The notes beneath the pieces were generated by a model that was given only the letters and a program-made list of their open reading frames with translations, was not told the DNA's origin and did not search any database. DNA of 64,000 bases, taken from Limnoperna fortunei. Its lineage: Eukaryota; Mollusca; Bivalvia; Mytilida; Modiolidae. The translations under genes and the position numbers were made by a program. Below, in pieces: positions 11,101-23,290 of this stretch; the stretch's first letter is position 1; every line of letters starts with the position of its first letter. The stretch spans positions 2,204,001 through 2,268,000 of the forward strand of contig OX104112.1 of NCBI GenBank assembly GCA_944474755.1. Direction: 5' to 3'.

Positions 11101-14100
11101 ATACAGCTTACTGGCACTACAGAAATATAAATGGCCTAGTGTGGCAGGCAATATGTCTTACTGTGGATAGGTACAGCTTACTGGCACTATAGAAATATAA
11201 ATGGCCGAGTGTGGCAGGCAATATGTCTTACTGTGGACAGATACAGCTTACTGGCACTATAGAAATATGAATGGCCTAGTGTGGCAGGCAATATGTCTTA
11301 CTGTGGATAGGTACAGCTTACTGGCACTATAGAAATATAAATGGCCGAGTGTGGCAGGCAATATGTCTTACTGTGGACAGATACAGCTGACTGGCACTAT
11401 AGAAATATGAATGACCGAGTGTGGCAGGCAATATGTCTTACTGTGGATAGATACAGCTTACTGGCACTATAGAAATATAAATGGCCGAGTGTGGCAGGCA
11501 ATATTTTTTACTGTGGATAGATACAGCTTACTGGCACCATAGAAATATAAATGGCCGAGTGTGGCATGCAATATGTATTACTGTGGATAGATACAGCTTA
11601 CTGGCACTATAGAAATATGAATGGCCGAGTGTGGCAGGCAATATGTCTTACTGTAGGATAGATACAGCTTACTGGCACTATTGAAATATGAATGGCCGAG
11701 TGTGGCAGGCAATATGTCTTACTATGGGATAGATACAGCTTACTGGCACTATAGAAATATGAATGGCCGAGTGTGGCAGGCAATATGTCTTACTGTGGAT
11801 AGGTACAGCTTACAGGCACTATAGAAATATGAATGGCCGAGTGTGGCAGGCAATATGTCTTACTGTGGACAGATACAGCTTATTGTCACTATAGAAATAT
11901 GAATGGCCGAGTGTGGCAGGCAATATGTCTTACTGTGGATAGGTACAGCTTACTGGCACTATTGAATATGAATGGCCGAGTGTGGCATGCAATATGTATT
12001 ACTGTGGATAGATACAGCTTACTGGCTTTATAGAATATGAATGGCCGAGTGTGGCATGCAATATGTCTTACTGTGGACAGATACAGCTGACTGGCACTAT
12101 AGAAATATGAATGGCTGAGTGTGGCAGTCAATATGTCTTACTGTGGATAGGTACAGCTTACAGACACTATAGAAATATGAATGGCCGAGTGTGGCAGGCA
12201 ATATGTCTTACTGTGGATAGGTACAGCTTACTGGCACTATAGAAATATGAATGGCTGAGTGTGGCAGTCAATATGTCTTACTGTGGATAGATACAGCTTA
12301 CTGGCATTATAGAAATATGAATGACCGAGTGTGGCAGTCAATATGTCTTACTGTGGATAGGTACAGCTTACTGGCACTATAGAAATATGAATGGCCGAGA
12401 GGGGCAGTCAATATGTCTTACTGTGGATAGATACAGCTTACAGACACTATAGAAATATGAATGGCCGAGTGTGACAGGCAATATGTCTTACTGTGGACAG
12501 ATACAGCTGACTGGCAACATAGAAATATGAATGGCCGAGTGTGGCAGGCAAAATGTCTTACTGTGGATAGATACAGCTTTCTGGCACTATAGAAATATGA
12601 ATGGCCGAGTGTGGCATGCAATATGTCTTACTGTGGGATAGATACAGCTTACTGGCACTATAGAAATATGAATGGCCGAGTGTGGCAGACAATATGTCTT
12701 ACTTTGGGATAGATACAGCTTATTGTCACTATAGAAATATGAATGGCCGAGTGTGGCAGGCAATATGTCTTACTCTGGATAGGTACAGCTTAGTGTCACT
12801 ATAGAAATATGAATGGCCGAGTGTGGCAGGCAATATGTCTTATTGTTGATAGGTACAGCTTAGTGTCACTATAGAAATATGAATGGCCGAGTGTGGCAGA
12901 CAATATGTCTTACTGTGGGATAGATACAGCTTATTGTCACTATAGAAATATGAATGGCCGAGTGTGGCAGGCAATATGTCTTACTGTGGATAGGTATAGC
13001 TTAGTGTCACTATAGAAATATGAATGGCTGAGTGTGGCAGGCAATATGTCTTACTGTGGATAGGTACAGCTTAGTGTCACTATAGAAATAGGAATGGCCG
13101 AGTGTGGCAGACAATATGTCTTACTGTGGGATAGATACAGCTTATTGTCACTATAGAAATATGAATGGCCGAGTGTGGCAGGCAATATGTCTTACTGTGG
13201 ATTGATACAGCTTAGTGTCACTATAGAAATAGGAATGGCCGAGTGTGGCAGACAATATGTCTTACTGTGGGATAGATACAGCTTACCGGCACTATAGAAA
13301 TATGAATGGCCGAGTGTGGCAGGCAATATGTCTTACTGTGGATAGGTACAGCTTAGTGTCACATTAGAAATATGAATGGCCGAGTGTGGCAGGCAATATG
13401 TCTTACTGTGGATAGATACAGCTTACTGGCACTATAGAAATATGAATGGCCGAGTGTGGCAGGCAATATGTCTTACTGTAGGATAGATACAGCTTACTGG
13501 CACTATAGAAATATGAATGGCCGAGTGTGGCAGGCAATATGTCTTACTGTGGATAGATACAGCTTTCTGGCACTATAGAAATATGAATGGCCGAGTGTGG
13601 CAGGCAATATGTCTTACTGTAGGATAGATACAGCTTACTGGCACTACAGAAATATAAATGGCCTAGTGTGGCAGGCAATATGTCTTACTGTGGATAGGTA
13701 CAGCTTACTGGCACTATAGAAATATAAATGGCCGAGTGTGGCAGGCAATATGTCTTACTGTGGACAGATACAGCTTACTGCCACTATAGAAATATGAATG
13801 GCCTAGTGTGGCAGGCAATATGTCTTACTGTGGATAGGTACAGCTTACTGGCACTATAGAAATATAAATGGCCGAGTGTGGCAGGCAATATGTCTTACTG
13901 TGGACAGATACAGCTGACTGGCACTATAGAAATATGAATGACCGAGTGTGGCAGGCAATATGTCTTACTGTGGATAGATACAGCTTACTGGCACTATAGA
14001 AATATAAATGGCCGAGTGTGGCAGGCAATATTTTTTACTGTGGATAGATACAGCTTACTGGCACCATAGAAATATAAATGGCCGAGTGTGGCATGCAATA

Positions 14101-17100
14101 TGTATTACTGTGGATAGATACAGCTTACTGGCACTATAGAAATATGAATGGCCGAGTGTGGCAGGCAATATGTCTTACTGTAGGATAGATACAGCTTACT
14201 GGCACTATTGAAATATGAATGGCCGAGTTTGGCAGGCAATATGTCTTACTATGGGATAGATACAGCTTACTGGCACTATAGAAATATGAATGGCCGAGTG
14301 TGGCAGGCAATATGTCTTACTGTGGATAGGTACAGCTTACAGGCACTATAGAAATATGAATGGCCGAGTGTGGCAGGCAATATGTCTTACTGTGGACAGA
14401 TACAGCTTATTGTCACTATAGAAATATGAATGGCCGAGTGTGGCAGGCAATATGTCTTACTGTGGATAGGTACAGCTTACTGGCACTATTGAATATGAAT
14501 GGCCGAGTGTGGCATGCAATATGTATTACTGTGGATAGATACAGCTTACTGGCTTTATAGAATATGAATGGCCGAGTGTGGCATGCAATATGTCTTACTG
14601 TGGATAGATACAGCTGACTGGCACTATAGAAATATGAATGGCCTAGTGTGGCAGGCAATATGTCTTACTGTGGATAGATACAGCTTACTGGCACTATAGA
14701 AATATAAATGGCCGAGTGTGTCATGCAATATGTCTTACTGTGGGATAGATACAGCTTACTGGCACTATAGAAATATGAATGGCCGAGTGTGGCAGGCAAT
14801 ATGTCTTACTGTGGATAGGTACAGCTTACAGACACTATAGAAATATGAATGGCCTAGTGTGGCAGGCAATATGTCTTACTGTGGACAGATACAGCTTATT
14901 GTCACTATAGAAATATGAATGGCCGAGTGTGGCAGGCAATATGTCTTACTGTGGATAGGTACAGCTTACTGGCACTATAGAAATATGAATGGCCGAGTGT
15001 GGCAGGCAATATGTCTTACTGTGGATAGGTACAGCTTACTGGCACTATAGAAATATGAATGGCCGAGTGTGGCAGGCAATATGTCTTACTGTGGATAGGT
15101 ACAGCTTACTGGCACTATAGAAATATGAATGGCCGAGTGTGGCAGGCAATATGTCTTACTGTGGATAGATACAGCTTACTGGCACTATAGAAATATGAAT
15201 GGCCGAGTGTGGCAGGCAATATGTCTTACTGTGGATAGGTACAGCTTACTGGCACTATAGAAATATAAATGGCCGAGTGTGGCAGTCAATATGTCCTACT
15301 GTGGACAGGTACAGCTTACAGACACTATAGAAATATGAATGGCCTAGTGTGGCAGGCAATATGTCTTACTGTGGACAGATACAGCTTATTGTCACTATAG
15401 AAATATGAATGGCAGAGTGTGGCAGGCAATATGTCTTACTGTGGATAGGTACAGCTTACTGGCTCTATAGAATATGAATGGCTGAGTGTGGCAGGCAATA
15501 TGTCTTACTGTGGATAGATACAGCTGACTGGCACTATAGAAATATGAATGGCCTAGTGTGGCAGGCAATATGTCTTACTGTGGACAGATACAGCTTACTG
15601 TCACTATAGAAATATGAATGGCCGAGTGTGGCAGGCAATATGTCTTACTGTGGACAGATACAGCTTATTGTCACTATAGAAATATGAATGGCCTAGTGTG
15701 GCAGGCAATATGTCTTACTGTGGATTGATACAGCTTAGTGTCACTATAGAAATATGAATGGCCGTGTGTGACAGGCAATATGTCTTACTGTGGATAGATA
15801 CAGCTTAGTGTCACTATAGACATATAAATGGCCGTGTGTGGCAGGCAATATGTCTTACTGTGGATAGATACAGCTTAGTGTCACTATAGAAATATGAATG
15901 GCCGAGTGTGGCATGCAATATGTCTTACTGTGGATAGATACAGCTTACTGGCACTATAGCAATATGAATGGCCGAGTGTGGCAGACAATATGTCTTACTG
16001 TGGACAGGTACAGCTTATTGTCACTATAGAAATATGAATGGCAGAGTGTGGCAGGCAATATGTCTTACTGTGGATAGGTACAGCTTACTGGCTCTATAGA
16101 ATATGAATGGCTGAGTGTGGCAGGCAATATGTCTTACTGTGGATAGATACAGCTGACTGGCACTATAGAAATATGAATGGCCTAGTGTGGCAGGCAATAT
16201 GTCTTACTGTGGACAGATACAGCTTATTGTCACTATAGAAATATGAATGGCCGAGTGTGGCAGGCAATATGTCTTACTGTGGACAGATACAGCTTATTGT
16301 CACTATAGAAATATGAATGGCCTAGTGTGGCAGGCAATATGTCTTACTGTGGATTGATACAGCTTAGTGTCACTATAGAAATATGAATGGCCGTGTGTGA
16401 CAGGCAATATGTCTTACTGTGGATAGATACAGCTTAGTGTCACTATAGACATATAAATGGCCGTGTGTGGCAGGCAATATGTCTTACTGTGGATAGATAC
16501 AGCTTAGTGTCACTATAGAAATATGAATGGCCGTGTGTGGCAGGCAATATGTCTTACTGTGGATAGATACAGCTTACTGGCACTATAGCAATATGAATGG
16601 CCGAGTGTGGCAGACAATATGTCTTACTGTGGACAGGTACAGCTTATTGGCACTATAGAAATATGAATGGCCGAGTGTGACATGCAATATGTCTTGCTGT
16701 GGATAGATACAGCTTACTGGCGCTATAGAAATATGAATGGCCGAGTGTGACAGGCAATATGTCTTACTGTGGATAGATACATCTTACTGGCACTATAGAA
16801 ATATAAATGGCCGAGTGTGGCATGCAATATGTATTACTGTGGTAGGTACAGCTTACCGGCACTATAGAAATATGAATGGCCGAGTGTGGCAGGCAATATG
16901 TCTTACTGTGGATAGATACAGCTTACTGGCACTCTAGAAATATGAATGGCCGAGTGTGGCATGCAATATGTCTTACTGTGGATAGATACAGCTTACTGGC
17001 ACTATAGAAATATGAATGGCCGAGTGTTGCATGCAATATGTATTACTGTGGATAGATACAGCTTACTGGCACTATAGAAATATGAATGGCCGAGTTTGGC

Positions 17101-17672
17101 AGGCAATATGTCTTACTGTGGATAGATACAGCTTACTGGCACTATAGAAATATGAATGGCCGAGTGTGGCATGCAATATGTATTACTGTGGATAGGTACA
17201 GCTTACCGGCACTATAGAAATATGAATGGCCGAGTGTGGCAGGCAATATGTCTTACTGTGGATAGATACAGCTTACTCGAACTATAGAAATATGAATGGC
17301 CGAGTGTGACATGCAATATGTATTACTGTGGATAAGTACAGCTTACTGGCACTATAGAAATATGAATGACTGTATGTGGCAGGCAATATGTCTTACTGTG
17401 GATAGATACAGCTTACTGGCACTATAGAAATATGAATGGCCGAGTGTGGCATGCAATATGTATTACTGTGGATAGATACAGCTTACTGGCACTATAGAAA
17501 TATGAATGGCCGAGTGTGGCATGCAATATGTCTTACTGTGGACAGGTACAGCTTACTGGCACTATAGATATATTAATGACCGGGTGTGGCAGGCAATATG
17601 TCTTACTGTGGATAGATACAGCTTACTGGCACTATAGAAATATGAATGGCCGATTGTGGCATTCGGTTTGCT
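8198..17672. repeat. Giant tandem array, 70-bp unit, about 135 copies
   Basis: A 70-bp unit containing AATGGCCGAGTGTGGCAGGC, ATATGTCTTACTGTGGATAG and ACAGCTTACTGGCACTATAG repeats without interruption for 9.5 kb. One- and two-base indels occur (GGATAG against GGGATAG; AGAAATATG against GAATATG), and edge units are more diverged. There is clear nesting. The block from about 9260 is repeated from about 12420 at an offset of 3161 bp, changing to 2527 bp further right because a 634-bp, nine-unit segment (about 10126 against 10760) is extra in the first copy. A further ~629-bp block at 15411 recurs at 16040. The core TGGCCGAGTG resembles a tRNA A-box, but no B-box accompanies it. Seventy is not divisible by three, so only short frames arise; none is a gene. 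Confidence 0.97.
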
Positions 17673-17987
17673 ACCACTATAACATTATGGCTTCCTGCTG
17701 ACAGTTAATCTTGCATTCGGCCACTCTAAAAAGTCACGTTTAAGCAAGTATATGTCTGGTAATAATACGAATTGGTAACCAACACAATGCTTATTTATAT
17801 GTTGAAAATCTTATGTTATAAGTCTTATTTTGTCAAATGCACAAAAATTCTGAAATAATATCAGTTTTATCTTCGTTTGTTTTAAATTCAAACATGATGA
17901 TTGTTTTATCACTATATCAATCCAACAAAGGACAAAAGTAACACACAATAGTCCTGTTCTCATCATTACATGGTTGTTGACTCCAGT
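17673..17987. other. Unassigned spacer
   Basis: Unique-looking AT-rich sequence between the 70-bp array and the SINE. No gene, RNA or repeat was recognised. Confidence 0.5.
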
Positions 17988-18239
17988 TGGGCTTCAGCGG
18001 CAGTGGTTTAAGTGGTTCGTCTACTACTGATCACGTGGTCTGTCAACATTGAGATTACTAGTTCTTATCTCCCTGCGGCAGGGTAAGCTTGATTGAAATC
18101 TCAATTGACAAGGATTGCCAGATTTCCTACCGAGGGTCGATCCTCAGTCTTCCTCCCAAAATTAAAAAAAACTGAAAGACACGATATTGCTGAAATATGC
18201 TGAAAGTGACGTTAAACGACATTCTACAAACAAACAAAA
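17988..18239 (+). mobile_element. tRNA-derived SINE with intact 3' tail
   Basis: This copy shares GATCACGTGGTCTGTCAACA with the SINE at 6283 and continues through TTGACAAGGATTGCCAG. It also keeps the full 3' end, CACGATATTGCTGAAATATG then GAAAGTGACGTTAAACGAC, closing in a CAAACAAACAAAA tail. The B-box is degraded (ACTAGTTCTTATCTCC). It serves as reference for the SINE 3' end, which is missing at 6283. Confidence 0.8.
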
Positions 18240-18724
18240 TATATAACTCCAAACATCAGGACAAACAGACATGTATTGCACACAATGTAATAAAAACATA
18301 CTGTAGATTTCTGGCGCATGAATACATGTATAATATATGACCAAACTTCTGGGTGCTTTGTCTGATGTCATCGGATACACTAAAAACAATATCTTGTATA
18401 TATTGTTGCAATCGAGCGCTCCTTACCTGTAGTCCTTTGATACTTCAAATTTTATTTTTAATTTCATTTTCTATTTTTATTTGATCTGTGATTGGACTAC
18501 TTATATCAACCTTCCAGCCTAAGTTTGAGATCTAAAGCATTTCCATTTTTATGGGTAAAGACTGGCAACCTTAGTATTTACACGACGGTGTTCGTTAGCT
18601 GATATCTTGGCGTGGCTGCCTATACGTTAATACGCGGCTGAATCCACATGATTTTGACAGCAACAATAAAAATTGAAATCTATCCCTGCAATCAATATAC
18701 TGTAAATTTTCAGTACCAAATAAA
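18240..18724. other. Unassigned AT-rich stretch
   Basis: A 75-codon minus-strand frame overlaps the SINE tail and is not credible as a gene. No repeat or motif was recognised. Confidence 0.5.
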
Positions 18725-18732
18725 ACACCTCA

Positions 18733-18832
18733 GAACCTAGCCTAGCCTAGACCAGGCCCGCGTCAGAACCTAGCATAGCCTGGACCAGGCCCGCGTCAGA
18801 ACCTAGCCTAGCCTAGACCAGGTCCGCGATAG
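18733..18832. repeat. Short tandem repeat, ~41-bp unit, 2.5 copies
   Basis: The phrases CAGAACCTAGCCTAGCCTAG and ACCAGGCCCGCGT recur three times with few changes. It is GC-richer than its surroundings. Non-coding. Confidence 0.8.
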
Positions 18833-18867
18833 TAGCAGTGTGTACATAGTCATCCACTTCGAAGTTG

Positions 18868-19042
18868 AATTTAAAAATATATATGAAAATACATGGTCAA
18901 ATCCGAATAGCATGCTATATCAACACAAGCAACCAATATCCGCATCCAGGGTATCTATGCCCGGAGGCCTGACAATAGTCGATTGATAAATAACACAATG
19001 CATGCGGATTTTACCATGTATTTCATATTTTTTATTTAAAAT
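18868..19042. repeat. Foldback element, ~40-bp arms
   Basis: The left arm (18868-18910, with ATATGAAAATACATGGTCAA and ATCCG) is complementary to the right arm (18999-19042, GCATGCGGATTTTACCATGT then ATTTCATATTTTTTA). The spacer is about 90 bp. It is a MITE-like structure; terminal sequence and target duplication are unclear. Confidence 0.55.
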
Positions 19043-19082
19043 CTAGAGGCATTCCGAATGGGTTTAAGAAATAAATGATTTG

Positions 19083-19200
19083 GACACGAATATACACTGT
19101 TGTTAGCACTGGTTGGCTCTTTATGCGAAATATTTAACCCAGAGCTTTAAATTGCGAGTTAAACGCATCTGTTCTATGGAGAGCTTCGATGCCAGCTTAA
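19083..19200. repeat. Interspersed repeat fragment also present near 45308
   Basis: The sequence AATATACACTG...GGTTGG.C.TTTATGC.AAATATTT..., ending in GTTAAACGCAT, is matched at 45308-45370 in the same orientation with substitutions and a gap. Two copies in one window indicate an interspersed repeat of unknown class. Confidence 0.4.
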
Positions 19201-19292
19201 GGCGAGAGGATATAATAACAGGAACATATCAATAGGTTACTAACAACATCAGTAGGGATCAGATTCTGCGGTACACAGAAAAGAAAACTAAC

Positions 19293-19587
19293 AATAGAGT
19301 CCCGTTTATCCTAATATACCACCCAACTTTTAAGACATCGCTCGTTCTATCCGCGAACGCTGGACAACAATTGAAAAACATCTTCAACTTTCAAAACTAT
19401 TTCCAGAACCTCCTGTAAAGGCCTTTAGAAAACCCAAAAGTTTTAAAGATCAGTTAGTCAGAGCAGAAATGTCGCCATTTGGGGCAATGTTGCATCTGTG
19501 GTGACGGTCGTTCTATGACATGTGATCACATACAACACGCTAATTACTTCACCAGCACATCAAATGGCAAACAATTAGACATCCATG
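19293..19587 (+). pseudogene. Penelope-like retroelement fragment: reverse transcriptase thumb and linker
   Basis: Conceptual translation in two frames gives VPFILIYHPTFK, then ARSIRERWTTIEKH, FPEPPVKAFRKPKSFKDQ, LVRAEM, and after a stop HIQHANYFTSTSNGKQLDIH. This order matches the region between the reverse transcriptase and the GIY-YIG nuclease in Penelope-like elements, whose usual form is YHP..., F..PP...FRR.KNLKD.LVRAK, then a cysteine-rich linker. At least one frameshift and a TGA break it, and the nuclease domain is absent, so it is a dead fragment. It ends at the 17-bp inverted repeat at 19587. The clade was not determined. Confidence 0.65.
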
Positions 19588-19658
19588 AATCGTAGACATA
19601 GACATAGTACATGTGTTCTAGCGTATGACGATGTATCTTTCGTCTATGTCTACGATTC
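19587..19658. repeat. Perfect 17-bp inverted repeat
   Basis: GAATCGTAGACATAGAC (19587-19603) is the exact reverse complement of 19642-19658, with a 38-nt loop. It begins where similarity to the Penelope-like fragment stops, so it may be a target-site or insertion scar. Confidence 0.7.
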
Positions 19659-19691
19659 ACCCCGGTTAATGAAGCTATATTTTTATATAGC

Positions 19692-19850
19692 GGATTTAGC
19701 CGAAGAGTCTCTTCCGCTGCACATAGTACAGGCGAATTGGTGCCACAGTATCACAACGGTGCGAGTTCGAATCCCGCTGAAGGTAAGCAAAAATTTGACA
19801 GTATTAAAAATCTTATTCTTACAGTGTTGGGCTTAATTTGTAGACGTATA
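19692..19850 (+). mobile_element. Second tRNA-derived SINE family, copy 1
   Basis: The head starts GCGGATTTAGCCGAAGAG, which resembles the first bases of a tRNA including an A-box-like TAGCCGAAGAG. It has a good B-box, GAGTTCGAATCCC (19770-19782). The tail runs GGTAAGCAAAAATTTGACAG, TTAAAAATCTTATTCT and ACAGTGTTGGGCTTAATTTG. The tail recurs twice at 42.7 kb. The tRNA fold is not complete, so this is a SINE rather than a tRNA gene. Confidence 0.6.
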
Positions 19851-20198
19851 TATATGTATAATAAAATCACATAAACAAATCTGTATATTGTATTACATCG
19901 CTAGTACTTTCACTGCTTCCTTCATCTCTTCAGGCGACAATAATGTTTACAAATATTGTAAACTTTAGATACAAAGATGACGTGATAATGTATTTAAAAC
20001 GTGGTAATGTGTTTAAAAGTTCGGGAAAATAACGTTCATAACGTGCATAAACTAACATTGCGTTTATAATATTAATTATAAGTTAATGAGTTGCTATTAA
20101 TAACAGTTAATTAGCAATACACATCTAGCCAGTTAAGTGTGGCTTTAAACTACTGTAAAATGTAATTCCTTTTCATCATGCAGAGATTGTCTTCCTTA
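19851..20198. other. Unassigned AT-rich stretch
   Basis: Contains short internal near-repeats such as GTGATAATGTATTTAAAACG followed by GTAATGTGTTTAAAA. No gene or known element was recognised. Confidence 0.5.
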
Positions 20199-20370
20199 TA
20201 GGATAACTAATTGTGCGGAGTGAATATCCAAAATATGATCACGAGTGCCGCATAAGGCATCTGATTAAACGAGTGCGCGGAACTTGTTCCGCGCACGAGT
20301 TTAATCTGATGCTTTATGTGGCACGAGTGATCATATTTTGGATATTCACGATGCCCAATTGAATATCCTA
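20199..20370. mobile_element. Long near-perfect palindrome, MITE-like foldback
   Basis: The arms 20199-20283 and 20286-20370 are complementary almost to the centre (GCGCGGAACTTGTTCCGCGC). Examples of paired segments are TGAATATCCAAAATATGATC and GATCATATTTTGGATATTCA. ATAGGATA at the left end pairs with TATCCTAT at the right end. With an almost loop-free 85-bp arm it can extrude as a cruciform. It may be a full-length foldback transposon; target duplication was not clear. Confidence 0.75.
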
Positions 20371-20418
20371 TTTATTAAATAGATCAAAATTGTTTTCGTA
20401 AAATTTTAATGCCTAATT

Positions 20419-21414
20419 CTAAATTTTATGAACGGCGGATGAATATTTGTATGGTACAAAACCATTGTGACGTTTTGGCGGGAAAAAAACCCGAGAGTGA
20501 AAATAAACGATAATTTTCACATGTGATTTACCGTGATTTCTGTCACTCGGAAAATTCGATATTTCATCTCTATCTATATAATAAATAACTTTATATAATG
20601 GGAAAATGTTAAATTTTCCGTTTGATCTTTCGTGTAAATGTTTGTTGACTTTCATGAAACGTAGTTCTTCTGTTGATGCTTGTTGACGATGCAAAGTCAT
20701 TCTTTTCCATAATTCATTTTTAGTTTGTCCAATATAGAAATTGTTACATTTTGCACAAATAATTGAATATACAACATTTTTAGTTGAACAAAACATATTA
20801 TGTTTAACGGTAAACGTTTTACCGTTTATAAAAGTTATGGAAGGGCCTTCTAATAATCTGTCACGTTTTACAAGTTTTTACTCCTCATTTTGAAACCCGA
20901 CAAGTGTTTTCAATATCAAAGCATGATTTGGTTAAAATTCTTTTCAAGTTTTTAGGTTGTCTTCTGCTACATATAATCTTCTTTTGTTCCAGTATAGATT
21001 TCATCGTCTTGCTTTGCTTTAAAATAGGTTCAGACCCTTTAATTAATGGGAAAATATTCATATTTCTAAGATTATGTGTACACACAAACGGTATAATCGT
21101 GCTTGTGTCATATTTAACTTTTCTCTTTTCGTAACTACACGGACCCTTCAATATGGCTTGTAATATAAAGTTTTGTATTAGATTATGTGGGTAGTGTTGA
21201 TTCTTCAAATAACAATTGAGTTCATGCAATCTGTGTTCTAGGGTCTTTCACTAATGAACTATTCTGGATGCGAGGTTCTACGGAATATTAGTTTTCACAT
21301 GCTTAGGATGACATGATTGAAAATCAAGATACATGTGAGTGTCAGTCGGTTTACAATACAAATCTTATTATTTCCTTTGAGTAAAACAAGAATATCTAGA
21401 AATGGAATTTGTTT
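20419..21414 (-). pseudogene. Penelope-like retroelement: reverse transcriptase C-part and GIY-YIG nuclease
   Basis: Reading from 21414 leftwards, three frames give in order QIPFLDILVLLKGN, then DLYCKPTDTHMYLDFQSCHP, and after stops LEHRLHELNCYLKN, FVCTHNLRNMNIFPL and RRQPKNLKRILTK. The 3' part reads GPSITFINGKTFTVKHNMFC, then NVVYSIICAKCNNFYIGQT, ending near 20419. The last segment is the GIY-YIG nuclease of Penelope-like elements (VVY...YIG with downstream Arg/His residues); earlier parts are reverse transcriptase palm and thumb. At least two frameshifts and several stops make it non-functional. The reverse transcriptase N-part is missing; the break lies by the ~185-bp array that starts near 21515. 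Confidence 0.8.
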
Positions 21415-21514
21415 ACGGGTGTGAAGTTAGCAGTGGGTTCGATATTCGATATTAATAAATACTCATTATGAAATACAAGAAAAAAAGATGTATAACATTG
21501 CTATACATACAACC

Positions 21515-23290
21515 AACAACTGTCAAAAGGAATTGAAGGCATCTAGACGGGCTCGGTATGTAAGGGAGCCCAACAGCATCAAATTTGAATATCGAAATGG
21601 TAAAAAATCACTGAAGTGCGAACCTCGGGACCACCCCTTCATCCTCCTTCAATCTTCATGAAACTAGACAAAACAGTTAGCAATATATAGCTTTAGATGC
21701 TGTCAAAATGAATTTATGGCATCTGGACGGGTTCCGTATGTAAGGGAGCCCAACAGCATCAAATTTGAATATCGAAATGGTAAAAAATCACTAAGTGAGA
21801 ACCTCGGGACCACCCCTTCGTCCTCTTTCAATCTTCATGAAACTTGACAAAACAGTTGGCAATATATAGCTTCAGATGCTGTCAAAAGTCATTTAAGGCA
21901 TCTGGACGGGTTCAGTATGTAAGGGAGCCCAACAGCATCAAATTTGAATATCGAAATGATAAAAAAAGTCACTTAAGTGCGAATATGCCAACCTCGGAAT
22001 CCCCACTTCATTCTCTTTCAATCTTCATGAATCTTGGCAAAACAGTTGGCTTTATATAGTTTTAGATGCTGTCAGAAGGAATTTAAGGCATTTGGACGTG
22101 TTCGGTATGTAAGGGAGCCCAACGGCATAAAATTTTAATATCGAAATGGTAAAAAAATCAATGGAGTGCGAACCTCGGGACTACCCCTTCATCCTCTTCC
22201 TATCTTCATGAAACTTGACAAAACAGTTGGCAATAGATAGGTTTAGATGTTGTCAAAAGGAATTTAGGCAATTGGACGGGTTCGGTATGTAAAGGAGCCC
22301 AAACACATCAAATTTGAATATCCAAATGGTAAAAACAATCACTTAGGTTAGAATATGAGAACCTCGGGACCACCCTTTCATCTTCTTTCAATCTTCATGA
22401 AATTTGGCAAAACAGTTACCATTATATAGCGTTAGACGTGTCAAAAGGAATTTAAGGCATCTGGACCGGTTCTGTATGTAAGGAAGCCCAACAGCATCAA
22501 ATTTGAATATCGAAATGGTAACTAATTCAATTAAGTGCGAACCTCGGAAACCCCCCCCCCCCCCTTCATCCTCCTTCAATCTTCATGAAACTTGGCAAAA
22601 CAGTTGGCGTTATATAGCTTTAGATGCTGTCAAAAAGGTATTTTAGGCATCTGGACGGGTTCGGTATGTAAGGGAGCCCAACAGCATCAAATTAAGATAT
22701 CGAAATGGTAAAAAATCAATTAAGTGCGAATGTGCGAACCTCGGGACCACCCCTTCATCCTCTTTCAATCTTCATGAAACGTGTCAAAACGGTTGGCATT
22801 ATATAGCCTTGGATGCTGTCAAAAGGAATTTAAGGCATCTGGACGGGTTCGGTATGTAAGGGAGCCCAACAGCATCAAATTTGAATATCGAAATGGTAAA
22901 AAAATCACTTAAGTGCGAATATGCGAACCTCGGGACCACCCCTTCATACTTTTTTAATCTTCATGAAACTTGGCAAAACAATTGGCATTATATAGCTTTA
23001 GATGCTGTCAAAAGGAATTTAAGGCATCTGGACTGGTTCGGTATGTAAGGGAGCCCAACAGCATCAAATTTGAATATCGAAATGGTAAAAAATATGTTCG
23101 AATATGCAAACATCGGGAATACCACTTCATCCTCTTTCAATCTTGATTAAACTTGGCAAAACAGTTGGCATTTTATGGCTTTAGACGCGTTAAAAAGTCA
23201 TTTAAGACATCTGGACGGGTTCGGTATGTAAGGGAGCCCAACAATATCAAATTTGAATATCGAAGTGGTAAAAAAATCACTGCTGGTAAC
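21515..23290 (+). repeat. Tandem array, ~180-190-bp unit, about 10 copies
   Basis: The marker TAAGGGAGCCCAACAGCATC recurs near 21561, 21741, 21920, 22110, 22290, 22479, 22669, 22857, 23046 and 23229, so unit length alternates around 180 and 190 bp because of a ~10-bp optional stretch (CTTAAGTGCGAATATGCGAA). Units also contain CTTCATGAAACTTGGCAAAA. Frame-shifted peptides of the type SGRVRYVREPNSIKFEYRN recur but do not join into one frame. The array directly abuts the truncated Penelope-like element. Two-plus inverted copies lie at 28080-28510, on the other side of the Tc1-like element. Confidence 0.92.

Noticed and set aside
8198..17672. CRISPR array
   Set aside because: Repeats are contiguous without unique spacers, the genome is animal, and no cas-like genes exist nearby.
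19692..19790. Intact tRNA gene
   Set aside because: A- and B-box-like motifs are present but no full cloverleaf can be drawn, and the same tail recurs elsewhere, which indicates a SINE.
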